From Liolophura sinensis (Eukaryota; Mollusca; Polyplacophora; Chitonida; Chitonidae): a stretch of DNA of 64,000 nucleotides. The stretch spans positions 7,764,017-7,828,016 of the forward strand of contig NC_088307.1 of the NCBI RefSeq assembly GCF_032854445.1, in the 5' to 3' direction. The notes under the pieces were generated by a model. It was not told where the DNA came from. It did not search any database and was given only the letters and a program-made list of their open reading frames with translations. This document shows positions 53,582-64,000 of this stretch, piece after piece. How positions within the stretch are numbered: the first letter of the stretch is position 1; the number at the start of each line of letters is the position of its first letter. The position numbers and the translations under genes were made by a program.

Positions 53582-54353
53582 ATGACGACGAAGAAAAGCC
53601 AACCATCCCCAGTAGATCTCGTGTCAATGACTGGAGAGATGAACTCAAGCTGTGCAAGATCTTCAATAACTAGTGAGTGTACGATGCCTGCGAGTCGATC
53701 ACATACGAAGCGTAAGTCCACAAAACCTTTTCAGAACCGTAAGCTCAAACGTGTAAATTCTCTGCCCGAGATTCCAATGATGACTCAATCTCAGTCTAAT
53801 CCACCCAAAATGACTTCAAATCTGGAGGCGCTGATTGAACATCGTATTCAACAAAGGCTAGAGGAAGGTGTTACACGGGCTGTCATTGGTGCAATGAAAA
53901 ATGTAACTGAGCTTATCATGATGAGTGACTCTAATAGTCTTTCATCAGATTTGAAAGCAGCTGTATAGAAGATACACGAGAAGGACGAACTTCTTGATGC
54001 CTATTCTCGAAAAGTTGATAATCTTACTCACGAAATGTTCTATTTGAAATTCCAATGACGTGAATCACAGGCAGAGATAGCAAATTTGAAAAAAGAGAGT
54101 GAACGTGCCGAAAAAGTACAGTCGAAGTGAAGGCGTAAGAATTACCGGCCTAAAACGTCTGGAAAATGAAACTACAGACGATGCTGTATTTAGGTTGGCC
54201 ACAGGAGTAAACGTTTCGATAACCAAAAATGACATTGCACGTTCTCATTTTGTTGGCAGAGACAGAGAACAAATCATTGTAAAATTTGCAACTTATCGAA
54301 AAAGAAGAGAATTTCTGTCTGCACGCAAAACGCCAAAGATAAAAGATTATTAA
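53582..54353 (+). mobile_element. Non-LTR retrotransposon ORF1 (broken)
   Basis: An ORF from ATG 53582 has a basic, Ser/Thr-rich start (SHTKRKSTKPFQNRKLKRVN), then a helical region (LEALIEHRIQQRLEEGVTRA). It reaches a stop at 53966, with coiled-coil-like text continuing beyond (KIHEKDELLDAYSRKVDNL). In another frame (54099-54353) comes SEGVRITGLKRLENETTDDA and REQIIVKFATYRKRREFLSA, the RRM/C-terminal pattern of LINE ORF1 RNA-binding proteins. Two or more disabling changes are present. It precedes an endonuclease-RT ORF2 on the same strand. Confidence 0.78.
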
Positions 54354-55009
54354 TCTTACTTATGTATTTTATTTATTTGTTTTAAAGACGATGTCTCCGT
54401 ACATAAATTTCAATTTGACTGCATTCTTAAGTATTATTATAGATCAATTTTGATCACAAGCCCATCTTTGCCTTCTGTCTAAATGTTCCTCACACTTAAA
54501 CATACTCTACACCTATTCATTGCACTTTTGTATATATTACATTTAAGATAAATTTTAAAATTTGTTTTTTTTTTTTTGTTTTATTCCAGCTATGGAGTTT
54601 GTCACCCTCCGTGGTTTAGTTTTGTTGATATGTTTGAGCAATCCTGAAATATTGTTAATAACATTTGGCAGTCTTAAATCTGCCACTGGCCGCACATACT
54701 TATAACTTGCTGGAACAAATTGACAATTGGGTACTGAACTACTGTAGCACCGCGCAGCAATTGGTCTCTTCGGGCGTGTCTTTCTGAGATCTGCAAGATT
54801 CTCTCTTCTCTTTTCTACACTGCATGTATACTTGCTTGTAAAATATATGAAACTGAGCCTACTACGAACTTTACACATCATAAGACCAGACAAAAGTACT
54901 GTATTCAGTTTCATCCATTGCTATTTCTTGATGAAAATTGCATTATTACTTTGTGGTGATGTTGAAGAAATCCTGGTCCGTACAAAACACCATACTTTAC
55001 TGATCTATC
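54354..55009. other. Region between LINE ORFs
   Basis: AT-rich. A 119-residue minus-strand ORF (54555-54914) has no recognisable domain and is treated as chance or repeat-derived. Confidence 0.4.
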
Positions 55010-56800
55010 AGTCGTACATCTTAATGCATGCGGACTTAAACACAAGTTAGACTTAGTTTTTGCTTATCTCTGCGACTTTGATGTTATAGATTTAACCGAG
55101 ATCCATCTCACTTCTGGATTTCACGAGCCTCTTAGACGTGATCGTGACCAAGCTTGGGGCGGAGTATGTGTCTGTGTGTCGGGAAGGATATCTTTTTCTC
55201 TCCACTGCTATTTGGAGAATAAAGACTTGGAAATGATCTGGTTAGAATTGTTCGACAAACCTCCCGGAACAGAAGTTGGGATGTGGGACATGTTAAAAGA
55301 TAATCTGGAATCTGTCATTGACACTTTCCATAATCATAACATATTACTGACAGGCGACCTGAATAAAAATCTGTTGATTACAGCTAATAAACATTTGTCA
55401 ACTATTATTACTACCTTTGGTATGACTCAGTTAATAGATGAACCCACGAGGTCTTTTTCTAACACTCTGCTACATCCGATTATATCTAACAAGCGTGGAT
55501 TGGTAATAAATTCTGGGACCATATCAAACTTTTGTAGTGATGACCGTCCTATCTTTGTCTGTTTGAGATCTACAATCCCAAAGATGCAAAAATTTAAAAG
55601 ATTAATTTGGCTTTATAATGCAGCCAATTGGGACAGGTACCGTAACTTTTTGTCCCAGGTAAACCGGGAAGAAATAATCTCCGTTGACAATGTTGACGAA
55701 ATGTGCCTATTGATGACAAATGCCCGATAAGACTCAGCTCACATAAGTATTCCAAATCGTACGGTAACAATAAATCCAAATGACAAGCCATGGATATCAA
55801 CAGCCATTAAGATAGAAATTAAACTTAGAACAAACTTTACAAAAAATCTCGCAAATCTGCATGTAAACTCCATATTACTGCTTACAAAAAAACATGTTAA
55901 TTCACTTATTAGAAATGCCAAGAAATCTCACGAAGAAAAATTAAATGAGAAAATAGAACCGGGAAATGTTGGGAGTAAGGTTTGGTGGAAACTCTGCAAA
56001 TCTTACTTAAATAATGGTAACTCCAGTGTAAGCCCAGTTCCGCCTCTGTTAACAGACAATCACAATTACGAATATGATAATGTAAACAAGGCAAATCTAC
56101 TGAACCATTTCTTTTCTAGTGTCTGTTCCTTGGATGCAAATGTAGCATGCCCCATTGTTACACCTAAGACTAACACAGAATTATTAGGTATGGCTGTTGA
56201 ATCCAATGACGTACTTATGGTGCTTAAGTCTGTCGACATGAGCAAAGCTTCTGGACCAGATGGTATCAGTCCCAAAATGCTTGTTGAAGCTAAGTACGAA
56301 ATTTCTCCAATTTTCACGACATTATTCAATCTGTCTTTGACTTCAGGAAAGTATACCTCTTCCTGGAAAATACTCAAGTCGGGGAACCCATCTAAGCCCT
56401 CAAATTACAGACCAGTTTCTTTGCTTAGCAGCATCAGAAAAATCTTCGAGCGCGTTGTCTTTCCGACAGTATTTAGCCACCTGCGTCCCGAAATATGTCA
56501 GAAACCAGTGTGCCTTTTAACATCAAAGTCAACAACCATGTAACTTGTGGACCTCTGTTTTGACATCGTTAAAGCCCTTGATGACGGCAAGGAAGTGTTT
56601 TTCATATTACTTCTGGTACATCACTCGTCTCTTTTTCAAAGTTCATAGCGCGTACAGCATTGCATTTGAGGTAGATTTGTGGCGATCTACCCACACTACA
56701 CTTTTCAAACTCTTTAGAGTCAAACGTACGCTCGAATCGGGAATGCCTGTTTGCAGTATGATTAAAGTCAGATCGTATTTATATCGCTTCCCTAACAACT
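55010..56800 (+). mobile_element. Non-LTR retrotransposon ORF2: endonuclease and partial RT (broken)
   Basis: Apurinic-endonuclease signatures come first: FDVIDLTEIHL, WGGVCVCVSGRI, NILLTGDLNKNLL (GDxN box) and FCSDDRPIFV (SDHRP-like box). The linker PNDKPWISTAIKIEI follows. RT fingers are KASGPDGISPKML, SLTSGKYTSSWK, PSNYRPVSLLSSIRKIFERV and DLCFDIVKALDDGKEV. The palm with the YADD box is missing, as the sequence degrades after about 56600. Stops at 55728 and 56541 and frame changes show it is dead. The layout (ORF1 plus EN-RT) fits the CR1/Jockey/I-type groups; the exact clade is not resolvable by eye. Confidence 0.85.
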
Positions 56801-56817
56801 ATCTGACACTTCCAATC

Positions 56818-56970
56818 TCCGTCGCGTTGAGTGACCTCCGGTGAACTGAGACGACGTAAACAACCGTAGGCCGCCGTCGCGGTGAGTGACCTCCGGTGAA
56901 CTGAGACGATGTAAACAACCGTAGGCCTCCCTCGCGTTGAGTGAGCTCCGATGAACTTTCTAAAAAGCTC
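56818..56970. repeat. 55-bp tandem repeat, about 2.7 copies
   Basis: CGTCGCGTTGAGTGACCTCC, then GGTGAACTGAGACGACGTAA, then ACAACCGTAGGCCGC. It lies at the 3' end of the LINE relic, and may be part of its 3' UTR. Confidence 0.88.
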
Positions 56971-58215
56971 GTTTTCACCGAGAACTGTCGATGTCTGTCG
57001 GGAAGAAGAAGGGGGATTTTCCATTTTCTTCCAGCCGAGGTAGCTTGGCTCGGCAACAGGGTATCTATAGTCTATATAATATGAAAGCCTGATGCGGCCA
57101 TGCTTTCTTTCACATACCCCAAAACTGACAACGCTATCTAAACGACACTGCCAGATTTAGCCGAGATTGGGTCGTGACAAGAGCACTAACGCGGCATTGT
57201 AAAGAAATTCCAATGAGACGCCAACATTCAGGTGAGAATCTCTGAAAAATTAAGCGCTTGCGTTTGAATACCCCTCTTTTGACGAAATCTCGCGCCCTGG
57301 TTCGAATCCCGTTCATTTCATGAAGTACATTGACACTCGAATTAATCTGTTCAGAATGTCACTTATATTTTAATCTTATCAATGTGGCAGTATCCTTGAA
57401 ATAGTTTGTCCAAGCTTAACTTGCAATCCAGGTAAAAACAGCGACATTGGCGAAATGACAAACAACACAAGATTACGACAAGATTCGGAAAACAGGCCTA
57501 AAATGTGGGCCCTGTGCTCCACCAGAGCATTTATCTGTCCTGTCACGTAACTGAGACGGTGCTACAATCATATAGCAGCCTGTTGTATTTCCTATACATT
57601 AAATGTACATACACTCCAGCTGTAACCATTAGCTGGATGACGGGTGTTTGCGGATCAACTTTTATGCCAAATCAATCGTTAATTCCTACTACTTGTTGTC
57701 TTCGGAATGGATAAAGGTCCGTGTTTGAGACGCTGATGAAATGTTGTTTTGAACAATAGTAATATTAGATGGGATTCAGCTTTTTCCAGTTTCATCTAAA
57801 GTTTGCTCCATTTGGGACCAGATGACTTACAGAGATACTGTAAAATGAGACATTTGTTGTGCAAACTGGTCCATGGAAATCAAAAAATGGAACTGTAATG
57901 TGAAGACTGTTCCATACGGCGATTTTTTTTTTTTACTCAGATGACTCAGATGAGTCAGGTGATGTCTTCTAAAAGGAAGATTATGGTTGTGTTCTAAACT
58001 CCCCAGATATAGAAACCTTCAATAAACAAAACAAAAAACAAAAACAAGAGCAAACATATTTTAATGTACACTGTGTACATATGGACATTCAGCAGCCTAA
58101 GAGAAAACCTGATTCCCCCCAAAAATGTTAACGGTGACAATATGGCATCGCGATGATCATGCAGAATGTGAATGCGTTATTTGAAACAAGGGCGGTATAA
58201 ACACATACAAAGGAG
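56971..58215. other. Intergenic stretch without recognised feature
   Basis: No gene seen; probably the spacer between the LINE and the 3' end of the cotransporter gene. Confidence 0.4.
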
Positions 58216-58219
58216 ATTG

Positions 58220-58225
58220 TTTATT
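58220..58225 (-). terminator. Candidate polyadenylation signal (AATAAA on minus strand)
   Basis: TTTATT on the + strand, about 150 bases beyond the cotransporter stop codon. Confidence 0.5.
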
Positions 58226-58372
58226 AATGCACCAAGTCTTACTCTATAAGACACAGGGTGAACCAAGTGCAATTAAACGTGGAAGCTAATTCACTGACAG
58301 ATCACACAAAATACACGGCTTTTTTTTTTTATCGAAATCAGTAATCAGGAACAGGAAAGTCCTCAGCACGGC

Positions 58373-58611
58373 TCAATGGAAAAATCCGCACAAGAAAACC
58401 ATGATGCAAAGCGCCAAGACGGCGTTGATGTTCAACACACAACGCCACTTCCGGTTCTCTTTTAAAAACCGTTCTGACTCCCGCCATGCAATGCTGTCGT
58501 CCACCGCTGCTTCTTGTTCCGGTGGTATTCCACAGACAAAATCCAACCACTTACGACACTTTGAGGTTTCGTTTTCTGCGACGGACGGACTATGCTGGTC
58601 CACATCATGGC
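58373..58611 (-). CDS. SLC5-family sodium/solute cotransporter, last exon
   Basis: On the minus strand a strong acceptor (TTTTCAG) opens a 239-nt coding exon in phase 1, ending with TGA at 58375-58373. It encodes a hydrophilic cytoplasmic segment (HDVDQHSPSVAENETS, a cysteine pair around KCRKWLDFVCG, then acidic text). The final transmembrane helix is RKWRCVLNINAVLALCIMVF, ending LCGFFH. The terminal pattern W..(V/L)(V/L)N(I/V)NA......VF..(G/A)(F/Y)F is diagnostic of the last helix (TM14) of SGLT-type SLC5 transporters. They import sugars, myo-inositol or other solutes with Na+ across the plasma membrane. Substrate cannot be told from this part. The gene is tail-to-tail with the sushi gene. 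Confidence 0.85.
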
Positions 58612-58885
58612 CTGAAAACATACAAAAAGGATGGACCTTTAAAACTACTGAGAACTTGAGAACGAACCACTTAATTAACAAAATCGTCCTTTAAAGAACT
58701 TTGTGTACTGTCGCCTGTATTAAAATTTTGCTGACCTGTATCAACATTTTGTAGATTTCTGATAAATCTGTACTGCAGTGCTATACGCAATAAAACATTT
58801 CAGAAACTGTGCACTTGAGGCGAGTCAGGAAGGGCGAGTCTAAGTGAATTTACATGTATTTACTTATAAAATTGGAGTGGGTCTC
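58612..58885 (-). other. Start of the last SLC5 intron
   Basis: No further exon recognised. Confidence 0.4.
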
Positions 58886-58889
58886 TCTC

Positions 58890-59012
58890 GCCGTGGGACT
58901 AGGCTGCCATCAGCCCGCGGATAGTCCTGGGTTTCCCCCAGGTTTCCTCCCACCGTAGTGCTGGACATTGTCGTATAAGTGAAAAATTACAGAGTAAAAG
59001 TATACGAACAAA
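58890..59012 (+). mobile_element. SINE tail fragment, forward
   Basis: GCGGATAGTCCTGGGTTTCC, CCTCCCACCGTAGTGCTGG and TTGTCGTATAAGTGAAAAAT. Confidence 0.75.
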
Positions 59013-59269
59013 AAAAATAATTCAATAAATATACGATTGCCGTTAAACAAAATGGTTAGGAGTTTTTCAAGCGACGACATTTAGGTTTATAAGTGGAAAC
59101 CAAATTGCCTGCTGTATTCCACCGTCTCGTGCCCAGCAAATCGCCAGACTTAAGGCCGGGACAAATGGACCAAGAGCTGGATTTGGGTCTTCGACCTCAC
59201 TGGTCACGAGTCGATGGGATGCGGTACATTGTTCCATTACTCCGGTCTAAGCTTTCTCCTCCATTTATT

Positions 59270-59490
59270 ATCATAACCCTGATTTCAAAATTCAAAAGGC
59301 GGATGGGAGAAAACCGGAAAGAGCCCGGGGGAAAACTAAGTCCAGAAAAGTGATATAGAACAGACGTTTGATTTATTAATTCATTGGTTTTCATGAAGTA
59401 TTGAAGATTTTTTCACTTATACGATGACAGCCAGCATAATGGTGGAAGAAAACTTGCTGGAATTCACGACCATTTCTGACAGACCTTTAA
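59270..59490 (-). mobile_element. SINE fragments, reverse
   Basis: GGGAGAAAACCGGAAAGAGC / CCGGGGGAAA at about 59305, and TTTTTCACTTATACGATGAC / AGCCAGCATAATGGTGGAAG at about 59410 belong to the common SINE in reverse. Possibly two separate remnants. Confidence 0.65.
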
Positions 59491-59839
59491 AAATGTTTAA
59501 GGTCTTTGGCTGTCGACGCCAAATTGTTGGCTGTGGCTTTGTGATCAAGTGCTATTTCTTCGTAGCCCTGTGACATTGCTTTGTGAAGAGGGAATCGCTG
59601 AAAATGAGTACCCAAAATGGCTCTTGCTGGGTACATGTACATAAAGGGGCCACTATGTAAACCAACGTTAACAATAAAGTAAATAATAAATATGGACATC
59701 ATATTAAAATATTCACCATGTATGAAAAAGAAACTTATTATACCACTATTGTTAGACATTTCATCCAGTTGGTTGTTGTCACGGCGAGCGGTTTTCTTCT
59801 GAAAACGAGCTGCGGGGCTTTCTCCTGGACCACCAAGTT

Positions 59840-60360
59840 AATCCTTGAATCTAATGTAATAAAACCCATCATGTTAATTCCTGTATCTAATGTAAAGACA
59901 CAAATTGTGAATCTATTGTAAAAACAAGCCTGTAATTAACTTGATCTTTTGTAAAAATACGGCAGTATTACTGGGCCTAATTTAAAAGCACCATGGTAAT
60001 TCCTGGAACTGATATATAAAAAACACCAATTCCGGTGTCAAATTTAAAACCATCATGTTAATGCCTGGATCTTATTTACAAGAAAAACATTGTTATGTTA
60101 ATCTCTTGATGAAATGTAAGAACACGGTGAATCCTCGGATATTATGAAAAAATAAATGTTAATTCGGGGATGCATTGTGAAAAAACAGCATACGGACACC
60201 TTGATCTAATGTAAAACATCATGTTAATCCCGGGATGTATTGTAAAAACACCATACTGACGGATCTAATGTAAAAACATAATTTTAATCCATGTATCTAA
60301 TATCCAAATATTATGTTAAAATCAGGATCTAAAAATGCACATAAGTAAAAAAATAATGTA
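59840..60360. repeat. Degenerate minisatellite, unit ~35 bp
   Basis: Repeated GGATCTAATGTAAAAACAC and CATGTTAATTCCTG motifs, about 15 diverged copies, in the SLC5 intron. Confidence 0.75.
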
Positions 60361-60364
60361 TAAT

Positions 60365-61065
60365 ACCTGTTCTTGTGATATACCTGTTCCTGTGTTAGTC
60401 TCTAAGGACCTATCGTCTTGTGATATACCTATTTCTGCCTTAATCTCTAAGGTGCTACCTTCTTTAGATACCCCTTTTCCTGTGTTAGTCTCTAGGGTTT
60501 TGTGATCTACCTGTTCTGTGTTAGTCTCTAAGGTGCTACCGTCTTGTGCTAGGCCTGTTTGTGTGTTAGTCTCTAGGGTTTTGTTATCTACCTGTTCCTG
60601 TGTTAGTCTCTAAGGTGCTACCGTCTTGTGCTAGGCCTGTTTGTGTGTTAGTCTCTAAGCTTTTACCGTCTTGTGATATACCTATTTCTGCGTTAGTCTC
60701 CAAGATGCTACCGACTTGCGATATACCTATCCCTATGTTAGCCTCCAAGGAGCTACCGTCTTGAGATACCTCTTTTCGTGTGTCAGTACCTAAGGAGCTA
60801 TCGTCTTGTGATATACCTATTTCTACATTAATCTGTAAGGTGTTTGTTAGTCTCTAAGATCCTACAGTCTTGTGAAGTCACTTTTCCTGTGTTAGTCTCA
60901 AAGGTACTGCCGTCTTATGATGTCCCTTTTCCTGTGTTAGTCTCTAAGGTGTTACCGTTCTGTGCTATGCCTGCTCCTATGTCAGTCTCTACGATGTTAC
61001 CGTCCTGTCACGTACCTGTTCCTTGGTTTGTCTCTAAGGATCTACCGCCACATTTCATACATGTT
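60365..61065. repeat. 45-bp minisatellite, about 15 copies
   Basis: Consensus TGTTAGTCTCTAAGGTGCTA, then CCGTCTTGTGATATACCTGT, then TCCTG. Directly adjacent to the preceding array. The 100-residue ORF at 60844-61146 is an artefact of the repeat. Confidence 0.92.
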
Positions 61066-61898
61066 TGTACCGTTTTACACACAGTATATGTGCGCATTGA
61101 CTGGCTTTGGCAGATGATACGCATGCAAAAATTCACCTCACGATAAAAAAAACACGCCAACATCCAGAACGAAGACACTGTCTATCATTTTCATTACCCG
61201 TTACAGTTGAAACGTCAAAACATTCTTGTGGCTAATTCTTTCATTAACCATCGAATTATTTGGTTAATTACTCGCGCATTCTATGATGTAAATAGTTTAC
61301 TTTTCTTACCCAGACCACGTGACCGAAAAATTTTCGTACATAATGTACGCTGAAACTAGAAAAGGCGATAGAAACCATTCTAAACTGGAATAGCTGTCTT
61401 CGGAAAGACCAGTCAAAACCGTGTTTGATATCATCTCTTTTTTTCGCCTTTTTTATTTTTTTCAAAGCAGAAGAAGTACATGGATAATACGGTTGTCTTG
61501 AGCCCAATGACGTCATACTGAGCACAATAACATCCTACAAGCTTTAGACAACGGTAATCAAAGAACCTGACGTCACAAAAGCTGTTTTTTCTGAGTGTAC
61601 ATTACATGAATAGAGATATCAAGTTTTTCATCTGTATGTGAATATGAGAAAGGAAACAGTGGATGTGATGTCGTTATCTCTGACATTACAATCTATAAAA
61701 TTCACCGTGTAACTCATGCTTTTACATGAATTTTATTGGGGATAATTCAGATACGGTTTTTACTTGTTTTCATTTTGCGACCACTACCATAATTTCGAAT
61801 GGACTTTTCTTAAAACAATTGTAAGAGACAAGTATAACATTATTCTACTCATTACAGTACTGCACTGTACTGCAATGTGATGAACTCGGAATACATAC
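61066..61898 (-). other. SLC5 intron, no exon identified
   Basis: The upstream exon leaves in phase 0 and the last exon enters in phase 1, so at least one exon with length 3n+1 should lie between 58612 and 61898. I could not identify it. Confidence 0.45.
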
Positions 61899-62114
61899 AT
61901 CTTCTTTGTTCCTTGCTTCTGTTAGAAGACTGATGGTCACAATAACAAGTGACGTCAGAACTATCAGCAGTGGCCCGAAGTATGAGAAGTGAACTTTAGA
62001 GACTATCTGCGGACGGGTTTCCGGTTCACCACAGCCGGGCTCTGGATATACAAAGTCCAGCGTCATTCGTATTACTCCGCAAACATGGCCGGCAAGGATT
62101 CCCCAGAAAGCACC
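61899..62114 (-). CDS. SLC5-family cotransporter, penultimate-region transmembrane exon
   Basis: A 216-nt minus-strand exon (acceptor CATTCCCAG, donor GTATGT), 72 codons in phase 0-0. It starts GAFWGILAGHVCGVIRM (a transmembrane helix), followed by TLDFVYPEPGCGEPETRPQI and VSKVHFSYFGPL. The next helix LLIVLTSLVIVTISLLTEAR closes it. The C-GEP-TRP-IV-K-H(F/Y).YF signature is characteristic of SGLT-like SLC5 members between TM12 and TM13. Most of the transporter (TM1-11) must lie upstream, beyond the right edge of the window. Confidence 0.9.
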
Positions 62115-62777
62115 CTGGGAATGTCGAAAATATCGGTCTTGAATTAGAAAACAATAACAACTGTCAAACAGCGGGGAGGCGTACGATGTGTGTGTTGTTT
62201 CTTTTTGTCTGTTCCGTTACGCAAGGATGGACTAAAGAGAAATCTGAACTAGGGTTACCGCCCAACGATTAAGAGTTTTTTTTCCTTGCCAGAAGACCTC
62301 ATTTTCTGCAAAGACTCTCAGTGCGCTGTTAAAAATTGTTAAAAAACGGTTTAACAATATGGTTAAAATGGCTTACAGCAGAATTCAAGCATTTAACTTC
62401 TTGTTTTAAGTTTGTCGCTATAAACGTATCAACATGCTCCGTCAATATTAATGTATCCACACAGTGCGTCAATATAAATGTGTCAACACAGCCCGTAAAA
62501 CTCGACATAACATTCAACAATTTAACGGTACTTTTTCAGTTAGTCAACTAACCAGCAGTTCTCTACGGCTCACCATAGAATTCAAGCATTTACCCGTACG
62601 TGATTCACACAGTCAGTATACCAACATGTACATATGTCATGCCACAGAATTCAAGTGCAAGGCCTGCAAGGCCTAATGATTTTTTCTACCCCCAAAACGC
62701 AAAAGACAACCACGAAGACTAGAAAAGTTAATACAAGATGTGCCAAAACACAGATCCCGCCGGGAGTTAGTGAACTA
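62115..62777. other. SLC5 intron without further exon
   Basis: Two related GAATTCAAGCATTTA segments (62381 and 62579) and short (GTCAATATAAATGTATCAAC)-like repeats near 62420-62490. No exon identified. Confidence 0.4.
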
Positions 62778-62870
62778 TTCGTATCTCTCCACAAACATGG
62801 CCGACAAAGATTCCTCAGAAAGCACCCTGAAAATGTCGAGAATATCGGGTTTGAATTAGAAAACAATGCT
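62778..62870 (-). pseudogene. Partial duplicate of the SLC5 exon 5' end
   Basis: About 93 bp match 62066-62158, which is the intron end, acceptor and first ~16 codons of the SLC5 exon. On the minus strand TTTTCAG is followed by GGT GCT TTC TGA, so the Trp codon has become a stop at the fourth codon. The copy ends after about 16 codons. It keeps a usable-looking acceptor but no donor. Confidence 0.8.
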
Positions 62871-62940
62871 AAAAACAAAAACAAAAAACAAAACAAAACA
62901 AAACAAAAAAAAAACAAAAAAAAAACCACACAAAAAACAA
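62871..62940. repeat. A-rich low-complexity run
   Basis: (AAAAC)n-type sequence. The ORFs through it on both strands are artefacts. Confidence 0.9.
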
Positions 62941-63589
62941 AGTTCAAAGATAACATTAAGAAGTATTTGTGTTACCATAATGCATACGTCAATATTATTT
63001 TGTGCATGTATTTATAGGCTGTAAGTAATGTTTTTTTTTAAATATTCTGGTCGTGTAAGACAGGCGTTTGGTCAGGTGTTTTTGGCTTATCACTTAATTT
63101 TTTTTTGAATAAGATTGTTCGACCTGGGAAGTGTAATGTTTTGCAATAACCATGGACTGATGAAAATACCGGAAGAGGTGAAATCATAATGCAAAAACAA
63201 TGACGCCTTAATAAAAATCACTAGTTTTAGTTTTAAGTTTAAACTTATTTTATTGACATTATTGAATGAAAGGGATTGGGTGGAAACCTCTGCATTTTAT
63301 ACAAATGTTGGCTGCAGACAAATTTGTAATATAATGATATGGCAGAAAGAAAACAATGGCGGGAAAAAAGTAACAGAAAATTATTGACGGGTGGGAAAAG
63401 TAGGGGTGGGGAAAGTGTGGAGAAAAAAAAACAGATAGTGTGACGTAATTTTTTAGCGGAATGGAAATCAAAATCCACCACTAGTTAAAATAAATTCAAT
63501 AAACATCTTACATTGTATTGAATCGGTTGCTATTTGTGACAAAAGTATGCACAGCATTGAAAATCTGGGCACTATTTTAGGAAGATCTG
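62941..63589. other. Stretch without recognised feature
   Basis: Nothing recognised on either strand. Confidence 0.4.
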
Positions 63590-63995
63590 TACCCAAAAAT
63601 AAGTTCTGTTATGGTATGGTTCAGAATGTCTTCTGTCATGATGGCTCGAGGGTGTGCGTATAAGGGATAATAGAGTAAACGATGGGCAGCATCTTTGACA
63701 TGCTGACTGCATCTACAGTCACATTCATCAATTACATTTATTCTGTAAAGGTCAGCGTTTAACAGACAACAATTATTTTCTTAGCTTTGTATTTATTTTC
63801 CTTGGGCGAGTCAGAAATAACTTGCATGGTTTAGTAATGTCTATAGATCGTAATTTAGTTTTTAAAACAGTCCAGACTTGGACTATTTCTAGGAACTAGG
63901 TCTAGATTGGCCCAAAGACGAACAGTAGATGAGAGAAATAAATTACGAGTGAATAGATTACGAATCTGGGAAGCATGTAATTGTAATAATTTGTG
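63590..63995 (-). mobile_element. 3' end of a non-LTR retrotransposon, reverse
   Basis: Read on the minus strand in two frames: TVRLWANLDLVPRNSPSLDC, then CKLFLTRPRKINTKLRK, then LLNADLYRINVIDECDCRCS and QHVKDAAHRLLYPLYAHPRA. This RLW..L......SPS...FK followed by LN.DLYRI....C.C is the usual C-terminus after the RT of some LINE groups. It may continue beyond the window edge. Confidence 0.7.
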
Positions 63996-64000
63996 AGATT

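Noticed and set aside
54555-54914. 119-residue minus-strand ORF between the LINE ORFs
   Set aside because: No domain or splice context recognised. It lies inside a decayed transposon on the other strand.
61268-61525. Candidate missing SLC5 exon on the minus strand
   Set aside because: The lysine-rich ORF (ALKKIKKAKKRDDIKHGFDW) has no SLC5 signature and no clear acceptor in phase.
62634-63017. 127- and 101-residue ORFs on opposite strands
   Set aside because: Driven by (AAAAC)n low complexity.

Overview
This is a eukaryotic, intron-rich, repeat-dense animal window. All recognisable host coding sequence is short exons with GT-AG borders, and there are no operons. A tRNA-derived SINE recurs more than a dozen times, with Penelope-like, non-LTR and Tc1-like relics and many private minisatellites. 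The SINE looks like families I remember from molluscs and other lophotrochozoans, so a marine lophotrochozoan, probably a mollusc, is the best guess. This is recollection, not a search.

Region 1 (about 1.18-40.58 kb, + strand) is the 3' part of one large gene. Fifteen coding exons encode 13 sushi (CCP/SCR) domains followed by a C-terminal immunoglobulin-like domain, a stop codon and an AATAAA signal. The 5' end lies upstream of the window. Every whole-domain exon is phase 1-1, so the frame stays open through the last 961 residues. One sushi domain is split over two exons 5.1 kb apart. A fourteenth sushi exon (5397-5569) has good splice sites but is one base short and frameshifted. There is no membrane segment in the visible part, so the product looks secreted. 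It resembles complement-like, adhesion or synaptic-matrix sushi/Ig proteins.

The introns are packed with repeats. Eight stretches in or just before the gene carry their own minisatellite, with units of about 36, 45, 47, 53, 55, 56, 69 and 72 bp. There are also at least four dispersed repeat families, two Penelope-like fragments in opposite orientation, a 444-bp element with about 93-bp terminal inverted repeats, and a degraded tRNA-Pro-like sequence.

Region 2 (about 40.6-58.2 kb) is intergenic. It holds SINEs, an internally deleted Tc1-like transposase copy (48.4-49.3 kb), a decayed multi-frame gene relic (51.4-53.3 kb) and a frameshifted non-LTR retrotransposon with ORF1, endonuclease and partial reverse transcriptase (53.6-56.8 kb).

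Region 3 (about 58.2-62.1 kb, - strand) is the 3' end of a sodium/solute cotransporter gene of the SLC5 (SGLT) family: the last exon and an upstream transmembrane exon, separated by two minisatellites. It runs tail-to-tail with the sushi gene. A degraded partial copy of the upstream exon lies 0.7 kb away. The window closes with the reverse-oriented 3' end of another non-LTR element.
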